Position numbers and translations under genes: made by a program. Under the pieces are notes generated by a model, which was not told the origin of the DNA, searched no databases, and was given only the letters and a program-made list of their open reading frames with translations. Shown here piece after piece: positions 1-8,418 of a stretch of DNA of 64,000 nucleotides (position 1 is its first letter; every line of letters starts with the position of its first letter). This DNA comes from Mycolicibacterium cosmeticum (lineage in GTDB: Bacteria; Actinomycetota; Actinomycetes; Mycobacteriales; Mycobacteriaceae), in assembly GCA_016197365.1 (NCBI GenBank), contig JACPVS010000010.1:124001-188000 (forward strand), in the 5' to 3' direction.

Positions 1-198
1 GCAGGCAAGACGGTGCAGCTGTGCGCCGCGGGTGACCCGATCTGCTTCCCCGGCGGCCTGGACCGCTCGGCCCACAGCTCGTACAAGTCCAACGGGATGG
101 CCGACCAGGCAGCCGATTTCGTGGTGGGCAGGCTGGGGATCCCCGCTCCCGCCGCCACCGTGGTGCAGGCCGCAGCTGAGGTTCAGCCAGGCAACTGA
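1..198 (+). CDS. Cutinase-family serine esterase, C-terminal fragment
   Basis: The reading frame is open from the first base of the window, so this is the 3' end of a gene starting outside. The visible 65 residues carry the cutinase tail: a Cys-x-x-GDPIC segment, then GG and AHSSY with the position of the catalytic His, then NGMADQAADFVVGRLG. In this family the GDP(I/V)C Asp and the following His complete the Ser-Asp-His triad of secreted ester or lipid hydrolases. The nucleophile and signal peptide are off-window, so substrate cannot be judged. It ends just before a strong hairpin. Confidence 0.75.
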   Translation, partial: AGKTVQLCAAGDPICFPGGLDRSAHSSYKSNGMADQAADFVVGRLGIPAPAATVVQAAAEVQPGN

Positions 199-206
199 AC
201 ACCACC

Positions 207-248
207 GACGACAATCGGGCTCCCTCACGAGGGGGTCCGATTGTCGTC
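207..248. terminator. Hairpin terminator after cutinase
   Basis: A perfect 12-bp inverted repeat (207-218 and 237-248, GACGACAATCGG and its complement) encloses a further GC-rich pairing. It starts 8 bp after the cutinase stop codon. There is no long T-run, as is common for mycobacterial terminators. Confidence 0.7.
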
Positions 249-335
249 TCCGGCGGCCTCGGTGGTTCTGACTTAGAATGCGGCTCTGCTGTCCGCATGC
301 GGAACCCTAGGGCTCCGCGGGAGGGGTCGTTGCGC

Positions 336-1526
336 ATGAGCAGTCGAGTCATCGTCGCCGGGGGCGGCATCATCGGGCTGTCGACGGCATATGAACTGGC
401 CCGCCGCAGGCGTGACGTCGTGGTGCTGGAGAAGGAATCGGGCGTCGCGAATCACCAGACCGGCAACAACTCCGGAGTCATCCATTCGGGCCTCTACTAC
501 GCCCCCGGGAGCCTCAAGGCGCAACTCGGTACCGCCGGGGCGAAGTCGATGAAGGAATTCGCCGAAGCCCATGACATCGCCGTGAACATCTGCGGCAAGT
601 TGGTGGTCGCCACCACCGAGGCCCAGCTGCCTGCCCTGCACGAGTTGCACCGCCGCGGCCAGCTCAACGGGGTGCCGTGCCGATTGATCTCGCCGGCCGA
701 GGCGCGGGAGTACGAACCGCACGTGAAGGCGGTCGGGGCACTGCGGGTCGAATCGACGGGCATCGTCGACTATCGCGGGGTCTGCGCGACGCTGCTGCGC
801 CTCATCGAACAAGCCGGCGGACAGGTGCTGCTCGGCCAGGAAGTCGTCGGCATCCGCGACCAGGGCGCCAAGGTGCAGGTGACCACCGGCACCTCGGAGT
901 TCACCGGCGACCTGTTCGCCAACTGCGCCGGCCTGCACAGCGACCGCATCGCCAAGCTGGCCGGACTGGACCCGCAGGTGCGGATCATCCCCTTCCGTGG
1001 CGAGTACTACCAATTGACTTCTGCCGCTGATCATTTGGTCCGTGGCTTGATCTATCCGGTTCCCGACCCGACGCTGCCGTTCCTCGGGGTGCATTTCACC
1101 CGGATGTACGACGGGACCGTTCATGCCGGCCCCAACGCGGTGCTCGCACTGGCTCGCGAGGGGTATACGTGGGGGCAGGTGAACGGGCGCGACGTCCGGG
1201 ATTCGGTCACCTGGCCCGGGCTCTGGAGGCTCGGAAGACGGTTCTGGCGCACCGGAATAGACGAGGTGCTCCGGTCGGTGTCCAGCCGGCGATTTTTGGC
1301 CAGCCTCAACGAGCTGATCCCCGACCTCACCTCCGACGACATCACGCCCACCCACGCGGGAGTCCGGGCCCAGGCCATGCGTCGCGACGGCACCCTGGTC
1401 GAAGACTTCTATTTCGAACGCGCGGCCCGACAGGTCCACGTGCTCAACGCTCCGTCGCCCGCGGCCACCGCGGCGCTGGAGATCGGCAAGCGCATCGCCG
1501 ATGAGTTGGTTGAGATTCCCGTGTGA
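336..1526 (+). CDS. lhgO: L-2-hydroxyglutarate oxidase (FAD-dependent)
   Basis: Predicted to oxidise L-2-hydroxyglutarate to 2-oxoglutarate with FAD, a metabolite-repair reaction. The N-terminus has a Rossmann dinucleotide-binding motif (VIVAGGGIIGLSTAYEL) followed by LEKE, typical of the DAO superfamily. The segment NNSGVIHSGLYYAPGSLKA is characteristic of the LhgO group, and a C-terminal HAGVRAQA segment closes the FAD site. The ATG at 336 gives 396 residues, the usual family length, and follows GGAGGGG at 320-326; an ATG at 297 would add 13 non-conserved residues without a better ribosome site. It stands alone between a terminator and a non-coding stretch. Confidence 0.85.
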   Translation: MSSRVIVAGGGIIGLSTAYELARRRRDVVVLEKESGVANHQTGNNSGVIHSGLYYAPGSLKAQLGTAGAKSMKEFAEAHDIAVNICGKLVVATTEAQLPALHELHRRGQLNGVPCRLISPAEAREYEPHVKAVGALRVESTGIVDYRGVCATLLRLIEQAGGQVLLGQEVVGIRDQGAKVQVTTGTSEFTGDLFANCAGLHSDRIAKLAGLDPQVRIIPFRGEYYQLTSAADHLVRGLIYPVPDPTLPFLGVHFTRMYDGTVHAGPNAVLALAREGYTWGQVNGRDVRDSVTWPGLWRLGRRFWRTGIDEVLRSVSSRRFLASLNELIPDLTSDDITPTHAGVRAQAMRRDGTLVEDFYFERAARQVHVLNAPSPAATAALEIGKRIADELVEIPV

Positions 1527-1875
1527 CGGCAAGGCTGCGATCCACCGTATGAGATCGCGCCGACTTCGACTGCCCTGCAATATATTTGAACATCGTCGGC
1601 CAGACTGAAGCCGGCTACGGGCGTTCCTCCGAGTCGTCGATTTCGCACCGGGCCGTGACAACATGCTGAAAGTTGGCCGCACTCTTACGTACAGAAGGCG
1701 TGTCGGCTCACCACGTGCGTTCACAGATGAACAGCAGGACACATGTTGCTATTGCCACCGTTGCGAGTAGTCTTTGACTATCAGCGATACTTCGCACACA
1801 TAGCTTTTCAGCCCTTGTGTCATCGCAGATCTGGAATTATCTGGCTTATTCCGAGCCAACGACAGGAGCGTCCTC
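1527..1875. other. Intergenic region without a gene
   Basis: About 350 bp of lower GC than its neighbours, with AT-rich patches near 1577-1590 and 1780-1850. I see no ORF with mycobacterial codon bias and no strong hairpin. It probably carries the promoter of the small-ORF/DUF5994 group downstream. Confidence 0.5.
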
Positions 1876-2106
1876 GTGACGCAGCAGGATGTCCTTCTCG
1901 ATCATCTCCTGGAAACCACCGTTTCCCCGCGCCTCCTGACAACCGGCGTCCAATCCCGATTGGCGTGCACGAGCATGGGCAGCGTCCTGCGCTATACCCG
2001 GGCGGCGGGGACCGAGTGGCCCGCACACAGCCGGTACCTCGAGGTACGGTCCATTCGCGCCGTGCGTCCCTCGTCCCCTCCGGTGCGTGAACTCGCATGC
2101 GTATGA
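1876..2106 (+). CDS. Small hypothetical protein (76 aa)
   Basis: A GTG start at 1876 is preceded by CAGGAG with normal spacing, and the ORF ends in an ATGA overlap with the next small ORF at 2103. Third-position GC is raised but less than in neighbouring confirmed genes. I recognise no domain, signal peptide or membrane segment. The evidence for coding is the ribosome site and the coupled arrangement; it could instead be 5' leader sequence of the DUF5994 gene. Confidence 0.35.
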   Translation: MTQQDVLLDHLLETTVSPRLLTTGVQSRLACTSMGSVLRYTRAAGTEWPAHSRYLEVRSIRAVRPSSPPVRELACV

Positions 2107-2240
2107 GCCACAGCCCCTTGTTCTCCCACCCGATCTCGCCGGTTTCGCCGTGTCAGACCGATCGCTATGACGTGGCGCCGATCGTGTTCTCGGACAGATC
2201 CGGGGCTGCTGTCGACGGTCGCGGGGCGAGTTCTCGATGA
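2103..2240 (+). CDS. Possible small protein (45 aa) coupled to DUF5994 gene
   Basis: ATG at 2103 overlaps the previous stop (ATGA), and its own stop overlaps the DUF5994 ATG at 2237 (ATGA again). The predicted peptide is short, Ser/Pro-rich at its N-terminus and unlike anything I know. It has no clear ribosome site of its own, so if translated it would depend on coupling. It could also be a coincidence of frames. Confidence 0.3.
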   Translation: MSHSPLFSHPISPVSPCQTDRYDVAPIVFSDRSGAAVDGRGASSR

Positions 2241-2722
2241 ACCGGATCTTGCACCGATCCGCGCGGTCGGCGCGGGTGTCGCTGGCGACCGAACTCGGAA
2301 CCGGAGTCGACGGGGCGTGGTGGCCATGCGGTGCTTCCGTAGCTGCCGAACTGCCGGAGCTGGTCGCTGCCCTGCAGCCGCAATTGGGCGTCATCGATGA
2401 CATCTGCGTCAACTGGTCGGTCACGGAAGGCCCGTCAGAGCTTCGGGTGACCGCTGTGCCGGTAACCGCGGTCACGGATGCGGGCCGCCCTCCGATGATG
2501 CGCATCTGCGGAACACGCGCCAGCGCCATGCTGCTGGTGGTGCCGAGCACAACGTCTCTGGGTCTGGCCACTCTCGTGCTCAGGCGCGCCGCCGGACTCG
2601 ATACCCGCAGTTTTGAATCACTCACAGAATTGGGGCAGTGCGCTCACCGGGCCATCTCGGCAGCCCACGAGGAGAGTTCCCAGTGGGCGCCACCACGGCG
2701 CCGACAGCGCCAGGCTGTATGA
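2237..2722 (+). CDS. DUF5994 family protein
   Basis: A 161-residue protein recognised as DUF5994, an actinobacterial family of unknown function. The signature is near the N-terminus: RVSLATELGTG then VDGAWWP, followed by AAELPELVAALQPQLG, matching the family pattern of a WWP motif and an ELP-L helix. No signal peptide or transmembrane segment is visible; the C-terminus is polar and Arg/Gln-rich. The ATG overlaps the preceding ORF stop. A small 52-aa protein gene follows 55 bp downstream on the same strand. Confidence 0.7.
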   Translation: MNRILHRSARSARVSLATELGTGVDGAWWPCGASVAAELPELVAALQPQLGVIDDICVNWSVTEGPSELRVTAVPVTAVTDAGRPPMMRICGTRASAMLLVVPSTTSLGLATLVLRRAAGLDTRSFESLTELGQCAHRAISAAHEESSQWAPPRRRQRQAV

Positions 2723-2777
2723 CCGCCGGCCTACCCATCGCAACTCCGACAGCTCGATTTCAACCAAAGGAAAACGC

Positions 2778-2936
2778 ATGACTTCACCCACCGCATTTCG
2801 CTCGCCCTACGAGAAGCGTGTCGACCTCGTCAAACAAACGCTGATGTCGGCGTCCACGCTTGACGACGGTCTCGCCGCCAAGCTCGCGGTACGAGTGCTG
2901 CACACACTCGATTCCATACCGGAGAAGAGTCGGTAA
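2778..2936 (+). CDS. Small conserved actinobacterial protein (52 aa, DUF6307-like)
   Basis: ATG at 2778 follows AAAGGAAAA at good spacing. The product is a 52-residue soluble helical protein with the pattern FRSPYEKRV-L-K, a central D-G-AAKLAVRVLHTLD and a terminal IPEK. This resembles small mycobacterial proteins I remember as DUF6307, function unknown; the family name is a recollection. An in-frame upstream ATG at 2613 would overlap the DUF5994 gene and lacks support, so the short form is preferred. It converges on the GAF-ANTAR gene. Confidence 0.6.
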   Translation: MTSPTAFRSPYEKRVDLVKQTLMSASTLDDGLAAKLAVRVLHTLDSIPEKSR

Positions 2937-2978
2937 GACGCGTCCGCCGGTACAGTTCGATCTCGCCGTTGTGTGGCG

Positions 2979-3671
2979 TCACTCCGCCCGTGTGTCGATC
3001 ACGCGCTGCGCAACGTCGATGAGCTTGGTGTTGGTGTCCTGCGACAGTCGGCGGAGCATCGCGAACGCGCGGACATCGTCGATCTTGAAGCGCTCCATGA
3101 TGACGCCTTTGGCCTGGCCGATGCGGTCGCGCGTCGACAGCGCAGACTGCAGCTGATCGCCTTCGCGGCTCGCCAAGATCGCTGCCGCGGCATGCGCCGC
3201 AAGGACGCTGCCCACCGTTTCTGCTTCGCTGTCCCACAGGTTGGGCTCGCGACCGAACAAGTTGAGTGCCCCCGCAGTACGGTCGGCGGTGTAGAGCTTG
3301 AAAGACAACGCACTGAGCAGCCCCAATTCGGCGACCTGTGGCGCGTACCGCGGGAAGCGCGGCTCATCGCGGAAATCGTCTGTGCGAACGATGATTTCGT
3401 CGAGTGCGGCATGCAGGCAAGGCCCTTCCCCGATGGCCAGTTGCAGATCGTCGAGTTTGAACATGAGGTCCGAGGTGGGTGCAAACGTTTTGTGAGTTCC
3501 GCCCGGGCCGATGAGCAGCACGCCGGCGATGTCGACACCGGGAATCAGTTCCTTCGCGGCGGCGGTGACATCGACGAGTACATCATCGACCGAGCGCAGC
3601 GTGATGTTCCTCGCCAACTCCGCCATGCGAAGGGCGAGTTCGTGGTTCTGCGACGTCATCAGGCTCATCAT
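2979..3671 (-). CDS. GAF and ANTAR domain RNA-binding regulator
   Basis: A sensory GAF domain (about residues 15-155, with IGEGPCLHAA and FPRYAPQVAELGLLSALSF) is followed by a C-terminal ANTAR domain (about 170-225; alanine/leucine pattern with IGQAKGVIMERF). ANTAR domains bind paired hairpins in nascent RNA and act as antiterminators; in mycobacteria such proteins respond to stress. The start is uncertain: ATG at 3671 is chosen, but ATG at 3707 and 3659 are also in frame and none has a strong ribosome site. The gene lies downstream of tRNA-Tyr and its terminator. Confidence 0.8.
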   Translation of the reverse strand: MMSLMTSQNHELALRMAELARNITLRSVDDVLVDVTAAAKELIPGVDIAGVLLIGPGGTHKTFAPTSDLMFKLDDLQLAIGEGPCLHAALDEIIVRTDDFRDEPRFPRYAPQVAELGLLSALSFKLYTADRTAGALNLFGREPNLWDSEAETVGSVLAAHAAAAILASREGDQLQSALSTRDRIGQAKGVIMERFKIDDVRAFAMLRRLSQDTNTKLIDVAQRVIDTRAE

Positions 3672-3767
3672 GCCCCAGCCACAGGCGGCACCCATCGACA
3701 CCACCACATCAATCGCGCAGAGTTCGGCGCCTTGGGACGATCCTGGCAGTTCGGCCCCACAAATGCC

Positions 3768-3795
3768 TCAGGCCCCCTCCGAAGAGGGGGCCTGA
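3768..3795 (-). terminator. Terminator downstream of tRNA-Tyr
   Basis: A perfect 12-bp stem (3768-3779 with 3784-3795, TCAGGCCCCCTC and its complement) with a 4-nt CGAA loop lies 6 bp beyond the 3' end of the tRNA gene on the minus strand. Confidence 0.85.
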
Positions 3796-3801
3796 CCAGC
3801 G

Positions 3802-3884
3802 TGGCAGGTACAGGATTCGAACCTGTGTAGGCGTTAGCCGACGGATTTACAGTCCGCTCCCATTGGCCGCTCGGGCAACCTGCC
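3802..3884 (-). tRNA. tRNA-Tyr (anticodon GTA)
   Basis: An 83-nt class II tRNA with a long variable arm. The acceptor stem GGCAGGT pairs with ACCTGCC, the discriminator is A, the anticodon loop reads CTGTAAA (anticodon GTA), and the T arm contains GGTTCGAATCC. The CCA end is not encoded, as is common in actinobacteria. A strong terminator follows at 3768-3795. Confidence 0.95.
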
Positions 3885-3981
3885 GGGTGTCGCACCGCCG
3901 GAGTCCGGTTTGGTGCGAGGAGAAGACTACAACGAGGATGTACCTAAGACGAAAACGGCCTATCCGGAGAGGGAGGATCCA

Positions 3982-4473
3982 ATGGCGGATTCCAGCTTTG
4001 ACATCGTGAGCAAGTTCGATCGCCAAGAGGTGGACAACGCGCTCAACCAGGCAGCCAAGGAGCTGTCGACCCGTTTCGACTTCCGGGGTACCGACACCAC
4101 CATCGAGTGGAAGGGTGAGGAAGCCGTCGAGATCGTCAGTTCCACCGAGGACCGCGTGAAGGCCGCGATCGATGTGTTCATCGAGAAGCTGGTGCGCCGT
4201 GACATCTCGATGAAAGCGTTCGAGGCCGGCGATATCCTGCCCTCCGGCAAGACCTACAAGGTGACCGGCACGCTCAAGCAGGGCATCGACAGCGAGCAGG
4301 CCAAGAAGATCACCAAGCTCATCCGCGACGAGGGCCCCAAGGGCGTCAAGGCGCAGATCCAAGGCGAAGAGGTCCGGGTCAGCTCCAAGAAGCGCGACGA
4401 CCTCCAGGCCGTCATCTCGCTGCTCAAGAGCGCCGATCTGGACGTGGCGCTGCAGTTCGTCAACTACCGCTGA
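3982..4473 (+). CDS. YajQ family nucleotide/cyclic-di-GMP binding protein
   Basis: A 163-residue protein of exactly YajQ family length; the homologue is Rv0566c. It opens with the conserved [19 protein letters not shown] and has two related alpha/beta domains, including FDFRGT near residue 33 and a C-terminal DDLQAVI-LL region ending FVNYR. Family members bind RNA or nucleotides, and some bind cyclic di-GMP. The ATG at 3982 follows GGGAGG; longer in-frame starts upstream are not conserved. It is followed by a bidirectional terminator. Confidence 0.9.
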   Translation: MADSSFDIVSKFDRQEVDNALNQAAKELSTRFDFRGTDTTIEWKGEEAVEIVSSTEDRVKAAIDVFIEKLVRRDISMKAFEAGDILPSGKTYKVTGTLKQGIDSEQAKKITKLIRDEGPKGVKAQIQGEEVRVSSKKRDDLQAVISLLKSADLDVALQFVNYR

Positions 4474-4486
4474 GTTCCACATACGC

Positions 4487-4520
4487 AAAGAGCCCGGAGA
4501 CCATGGTCTCCGGGCTCTTT
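4487..4520. terminator. Bidirectional terminator
   Basis: A perfect 17-bp palindrome (4487-4503 with 4504-4520) starting AAAGAGCCCGGAGACC. It lies between the convergent yajQ-like gene and the secreted-protein gene and ends in T-runs on both strands. Confidence 0.9.
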
Positions 4521-4539
4521 CCGTTGGTATGAAAGCCAA

Positions 4540-5055
4540 TCAGTCGTTGGGGTTCGGGTCCGTCCCACCGTGCGTGATGGCGTCGGCGAACTGCTTGGGC
4601 GCGCGCAGCAGACCGCCGGCGAGCTCGGCGGGAGCCTGGCCGAGGCGGACTGCGGTGACGACCGGTGCGGTAGCGATTACCTGCGCGCCAGTCATCGCCT
4701 GACTCGGTAGTGCGGGAATGCCACACGGATCGGTCTGGTTGCCGTCACCATCCGGCGGGCAACCCACGTTGGCCAGGTTCGCGATGGACGGGAGGCCACA
4801 AGTGCTGTTGTATTGCTTGCCGCCGACCGGCTTCGGCTGCGCGCATCCCACTCCGGCGAGATTGCCCGGGGCCACCGCAAGGCCGCCTGCTATGTCCTGC
4901 GGTGCTTGCACCACCTGTTCGGCAATGGTGCATGGGATCGAGGTGAATCCCGGAGCACAGCTCGCCTGCGCGGGTGCTGCGGCCGTCAAGCCGCCAAGGC
5001 CGGCGATACCGACGGCGCCGAGTACGGCGGCGACGAAGATGAGAATTCTCTTCAC
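4540..5055 (-). CDS. Secreted protein with AGGL repeats, paralogue of 5421-5831
   Basis: A 171-residue exported protein of unknown function. Residues 1-31 form a Sec signal peptide with a likely AQA-S cleavage. The mature part begins CAPGFTSIPCTI, holds six Cys, and has repeated AP-x-x-(I/L)AGGL units near residues 51-60 and 141-150, ending ITHGGTDP. The neighbouring product at 5421-5831 shares the same ends but lacks the Cys-rich middle insert (about residues 65-112 here), so the two look like a tandem duplication. A terminator follows its stop. Confidence 0.75.
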   Translation of the reverse strand: MKRILIFVAAVLGAVGIAGLGGLTAAAPAQASCAPGFTSIPCTIAEQVVQAPQDIAGGLAVAPGNLAGVGCAQPKPVGGKQYNSTCGLPSIANLANVGCPPDGDGNQTDPCGIPALPSQAMTGAQVIATAPVVTAVRLGQAPAELAGGLLRAPKQFADAITHGGTDPNPND

Positions 5056-5372
5056 TGCTACTCCTATGTGAGGAAAGACACGCGCAAACGAATTGCGATC
5101 AGATTAGCTCAAGATTGCCCGTTTGGCTCCGCCATTGGGGTCGCTGCAGCAACGTCTCACACGGCGCCAGAAATGCGCTGAACAGTCGTTATGCCGCTGA
5201 TCTGACGTAACTGCAAGTTTGCGCAGCCAGCGGCCTCGAAGAGTTTGCGAAGTCAACTAAATGCGGCCGACAATCGTTGAAAACGCAATAAAAAGTTTCT
5301 GCATCCATTTGCGTAATCAAATAATTAGCTGGCTCCGGTAACAGCCCGACCCAACCTGAGCGTGAAACGCAA
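5056..5372. other. Promoter-containing gap between secreted paralogues
   Basis: About 315 bp with no credible gene. The part near 5255-5330 is unusually AT-rich for this genome. It should carry the promoter for the 4540-5055 gene, because the upstream paralogue is closed off by a terminator at 5373-5406. Confidence 0.5.
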
Positions 5373-5406
5373 GAAGCCCGGAGACACCGTCGTCTCCGGG
5401 CTCTTC
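5373..5406 (-). terminator. Terminator after secreted paralogue
   Basis: An 11-bp stem (5375-5385 with 5392-5402, AGCCCGGAGAC and its complement) with flanking A and T residues, 15 bp beyond the stop of the 5421-5831 gene on the minus strand. Its core sequence matches the terminator at 4487-4520. Confidence 0.8.
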
Positions 5407-5420
5407 AATGCTGGGTGCGG

Positions 5421-5831
5421 CTACTGAGACTCGGGGTCCGTACCGCCGTGAGTGATGGCGCGGACGAACTGGCCGGGCGCGGCCGCGAGGCCACCGGCCA
5501 GCTGACCCGGCGCGGACGCAAGGCCGCCCGCGATCTGACCTGGCGCATTCGCAAAGGCGTTGGCCACGGTCTGCGGCCCGTTGACGATCGTCTGGGCGCC
5601 GGCTGCGGCCTGCGCCGGCAGGGTCACCACGCCATAGGCGAGCTGGAGGGGCGCCGCGGCGAGACCACCCGCGAGTTGCCCGGGCGCCTCGGCCACGTTG
5701 GTCACGATCGTGCAGGGGATCGACGTGAACGACGGGGCGCAGGCGGCCTGCGCGGGCGCCGCGGAGGCGAAGGCAAAACCGCCGAGGCTGGCAGCGCCGA
5801 TCATGCCGGCGACGATGAGGGTGCTCTTCAC
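5421..5831 (-). CDS. Secreted Ala/Gly-rich repeat protein
   Basis: A 136-residue exported protein of unknown function. A Sec signal peptide spans about residues 1-29 (cleavage near AQA-A). The mature chain begins CAPSFTSIPCTI and contains APGQ(L/I)AGGLA units at about 49, 96 and 107 plus APGQF at 118; the last three are spaced 11 residues apart, suggesting an amphipathic helical repeat. It ends ITHGGTDP, as does its paralogue at 4540-5055. Only two Cys remain, probably one disulfide. Confidence 0.75.
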   Translation of the reverse strand: MKSTLIVAGMIGAASLGGFAFASAAPAQAACAPSFTSIPCTIVTNVAEAPGQLAGGLAAAPLQLAYGVVTLPAQAAAGAQTIVNGPQTVANAFANAPGQIAGGLASAPGQLAGGLAAAPGQFVRAITHGGTDPESQ

Positions 5832-6017
5832 TGACTTCTCCCAGGGAATCGGAATATAGTTGCAGACGCAAAATTTGACTAGGCACAGAGTAACGCGCCC
5901 AGAAGGAATTTGTCAGTCAGTCAATTGACAGAGGTTGTACGCCGTTCGACGGACAGTGAGGGGACGCCGAAATTGCGCCGGCCGCCGGCCGCACGCGTGG
6001 TTCAGATCAGTCCCGGG

Positions 6018-6545
6018 TCAGTTGTCTTTCAGCAGGTCCTCGGTGATGGGGTGGCCGACCGTCGCCCCGTCGTTCCGATGATCGGTGGCATCCCGGCATT
6101 CACCGAACACGGTGTAGGAGATCCGACCGTCCACATGGGCCCGGCCCATCACCACCATCACGCCGTCCTTGTTGATGACGGTTCCGTAGGGCTTCTTGCC
6201 CGGCGGCGGCCCGTCGGTCCACCCCACCGCCACCATCGCCGCCGCAACCTGGCGCGCGTAGACGTCCGCCACCACGCCCGCGGGCAGCACCGAGCTCATC
6301 TCCACCTTGCCGCGATAGGGCGGCTCCCCCTGGTCATTGCAGGACTCGAACGAAAAGCCACCCGAGACACCTTGCAGGGCAGCAATTTTGCGTAGTTGCC
6401 TGCCCACGTCGACAACCTGCTCGGTCGCCTGGCCTGCAGTCAGCGGGTTGGCCGGCTGCTCAGGATCGAGGTGTCCGGAATTCATCCCACACCCTCCTAA
6501 CGTCAACATGGCGGCGACGGTCGCCGCGACTTTATGTGTATTCAT
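6018..6545 (-). CDS. Putative lipoprotein, unknown function
   Basis: A 175-residue product with a lipoprotein signal: charged start, hydrophobic stretch and LGGC with Cys19 as the lipidation site. The mature part has two further Cys and resembles small mycobacterial lipoproteins often found next to WXG-type alpha/beta hydrolases. The ATG at 6545 overlaps the end of the disrupted hydrolase gene by 14 bp, so the two were one transcription unit. No enzymatic motif is visible. Confidence 0.75.
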   Translation of the reverse strand: MNTHKVAATVAAMLTLGGCGMNSGHLDPEQPANPLTAGQATEQVVDVGRQLRKIAALQGVSGGFSFESCNDQGEPPYRGKVEMSSVLPAGVVADVYARQVAAAMVAVGWTDGPPPGKKPYGTVINKDGVMVVMGRAHVDGRISYTVFGECRDATDHRNDGATVGHPITEDLLKDN

Positions 6546-8386
6546 GGTCTGTCGTCACCGAACTTCCTGACCGGTCTGCTTCGGGGTCGATGAACGCCGG
6601 TGAACCGGGGATGTCGGAATCGATGTGCGGCAACGGCACGTCGATCCCGAACGGCAGATCGACGTGGTCGGGGGTGGTGATGTGCGGCTGGCGCCGCCCC
6701 TCGGCCAGCAGGCCGTCCCCCTCCAGCCGGTCGGCGTTCCCGCTGGCGATATCGGTCATCGCGCGCAACGATTCACTCCCCATGTCGTAGTAATGCGAAT
6801 GGTCGTGGGTGCTCACGCCACCATGCCCCGCCACCTCCGCGTCGAACCGCACCGAGCCGAACGCATCCCCGGCCGGGTCCGAACCGAGGCCGGCCTGCAG
6901 CCCCACCGGATATCCCAGCTGTTGATTGAGCACATTGGCCGGGATCGCCCCCGGGGTGCCGATCCAGCTGACCGGATCGGTGGACGCCATCGGTTCCCGG
7001 ACAACCGATCAGCACCGCATCGTTGGCCCGCATGCCGCTGCCCGCGAAGGCATCGGCCACCGTCGTCGAACCATACGAGTGGCCGATCACCGTCACATGC
7101 GACGCACCGTCGTGGGTGGCAGACAGCCCGTTGACGTCGGCAGCCAGCAGGCTCCCGCCTTGGCGCGCCAGATCGGGGCTGGCGATCCGCAGATCGCTGA
7201 AGCCATCCGGTGCGTCGTAGCCCATCCACATGATGACCGCGGTCGGGTCATCTGGATCGGCGAGCGCGGACTGGTCGTAGATGTTGATGGCGTCGTTGTG
7301 CCCGTCGGCAAGCCATCCGTCACGCACGCTGCTGCCGGTGCCGGGCACGATGACGGCGGTGTTGCGGGCCTTGTCGGGGTTTCCGATCGCGATGGCGGCG
7401 CGGCCCTGCCCGCCGTCGGCGAGTGGCTGGTATCCCCACAGCAGCACCGGCCGCGGGTTCGCGGGGTCCGAACCACGCTGGTGCGCCAGCCCTTCGCTGG
7501 TGCGCCGCGCGTTGTAGAACCGGGTGGCGTCATCCTGGGTCAGTCCGTATGTGGCCGGGTCCTTGATGACCTCGTCCTCGGACACGCCGTGCTGGCCGGC
7601 CACCTCCCGCACCCGGTTCAGGTCGTCGGTCATCACGCCCTGATTCACCTTGTCGCGGATCTCGGCGGGGATGCCGTTGAGGTTGCCCAATTCGGCTGGG
7701 TGCTCGGCAACGTAACGGTCCCGTTGCTCCTGAGGAAGCGCATCCCACCACTTCTTGACGTCTTCCGGTGCGGTGCCCGCCGCCGGGATCTGCGGCGGGG
7801 GTGGGGCGCCGGACGGCGGGGCGGGCGTTGCATCGGCGGCCGCGGCCCGGACGGCCTCGGCGGTGTCGCGGTCGATCTCGTCGTAGAGCGCCAGCAGTTT
7901 CTTGATGATCGTGCTCCACGCCAGCGCCAGCCCAGTGAACACCGGCGGCAGGAACGGCGGCACCGTGCACGTTCCGTCGTCGGCGACCTGCCACCCCAGC
8001 GCACGCAGTCCCGCCACGAGCGACAACAGACCGGTGCGCGTCGCTGATAATTGGGCACCACCGCGCTGCATGGCCGCCTGGCAGGCGAGCAACCCCCCGC
8101 GCAGGCGTTGCATCTGCGCGATGTGGGATTCGGCCCGGGCGATGGCGGCGTCCGCGGCCGCACCCGACCACGACCCGCGCAGTGCGGCGATGACCTGCCG
8201 CTCGCCGGCGATGGCGGAATCGAGTTGGGCGATCTTGGCGCCGAGCTGGGAAGCGGCGGCCAACAAGGTCTCCGGATGCGACGCCGCAACCTGCGAGATC
8301 GAAGCCAATGAAACCCCACCCCCAACCGACCCCTTCGATCGTCGCACAGCGCGGGAGGGTTTCCGCGCAACAAACGAATCGGCCAC
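6532..8386 (-). pseudogene. WXG-like/DUF1023 alpha-beta hydrolase, broken by internal deletion
   Basis: The N-terminal third is helical with a W-x-G turn (GSWSGAAADAA), like ESX-type WXG100 domains. It is followed by a Pro-rich linker and a DUF1023-type hydrolase domain with nucleophile motif GHSYGS. The frame from 8386 continues only to 6773 and turns to Arg/Gly-rich noise after LIGCPGT; the family sequence resumes in another frame from about 6990 (ASTDPVSWIGTPG) to 6532, including the likely catalytic His in DHSHYYD. The 15-20 residues normally between these blocks are missing, so this is a deletion plus frameshift that separates nucleophile from His. The true start may be a TTG near 8308. 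Confidence 0.7.
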
Positions 8387-8418
8387 GAACGCGGGGACGG
8401 CAAAACTAATCTGGCCGA

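Noticed and set aside
4487..5406. Possible dispersed repeat from the matching GCCCGGAGAC hairpins
   Set aside because: Both are ordinary terminators at gene ends; a shared GC-rich stem core does not by itself make a mobile repeat.
7902..8418. Extended plus-strand frame running into gpsA from upstream
   Set aside because: It is in a different frame from gpsA and antisense to the hydrolase pseudogene; GpsA homology begins at ATG 8419.
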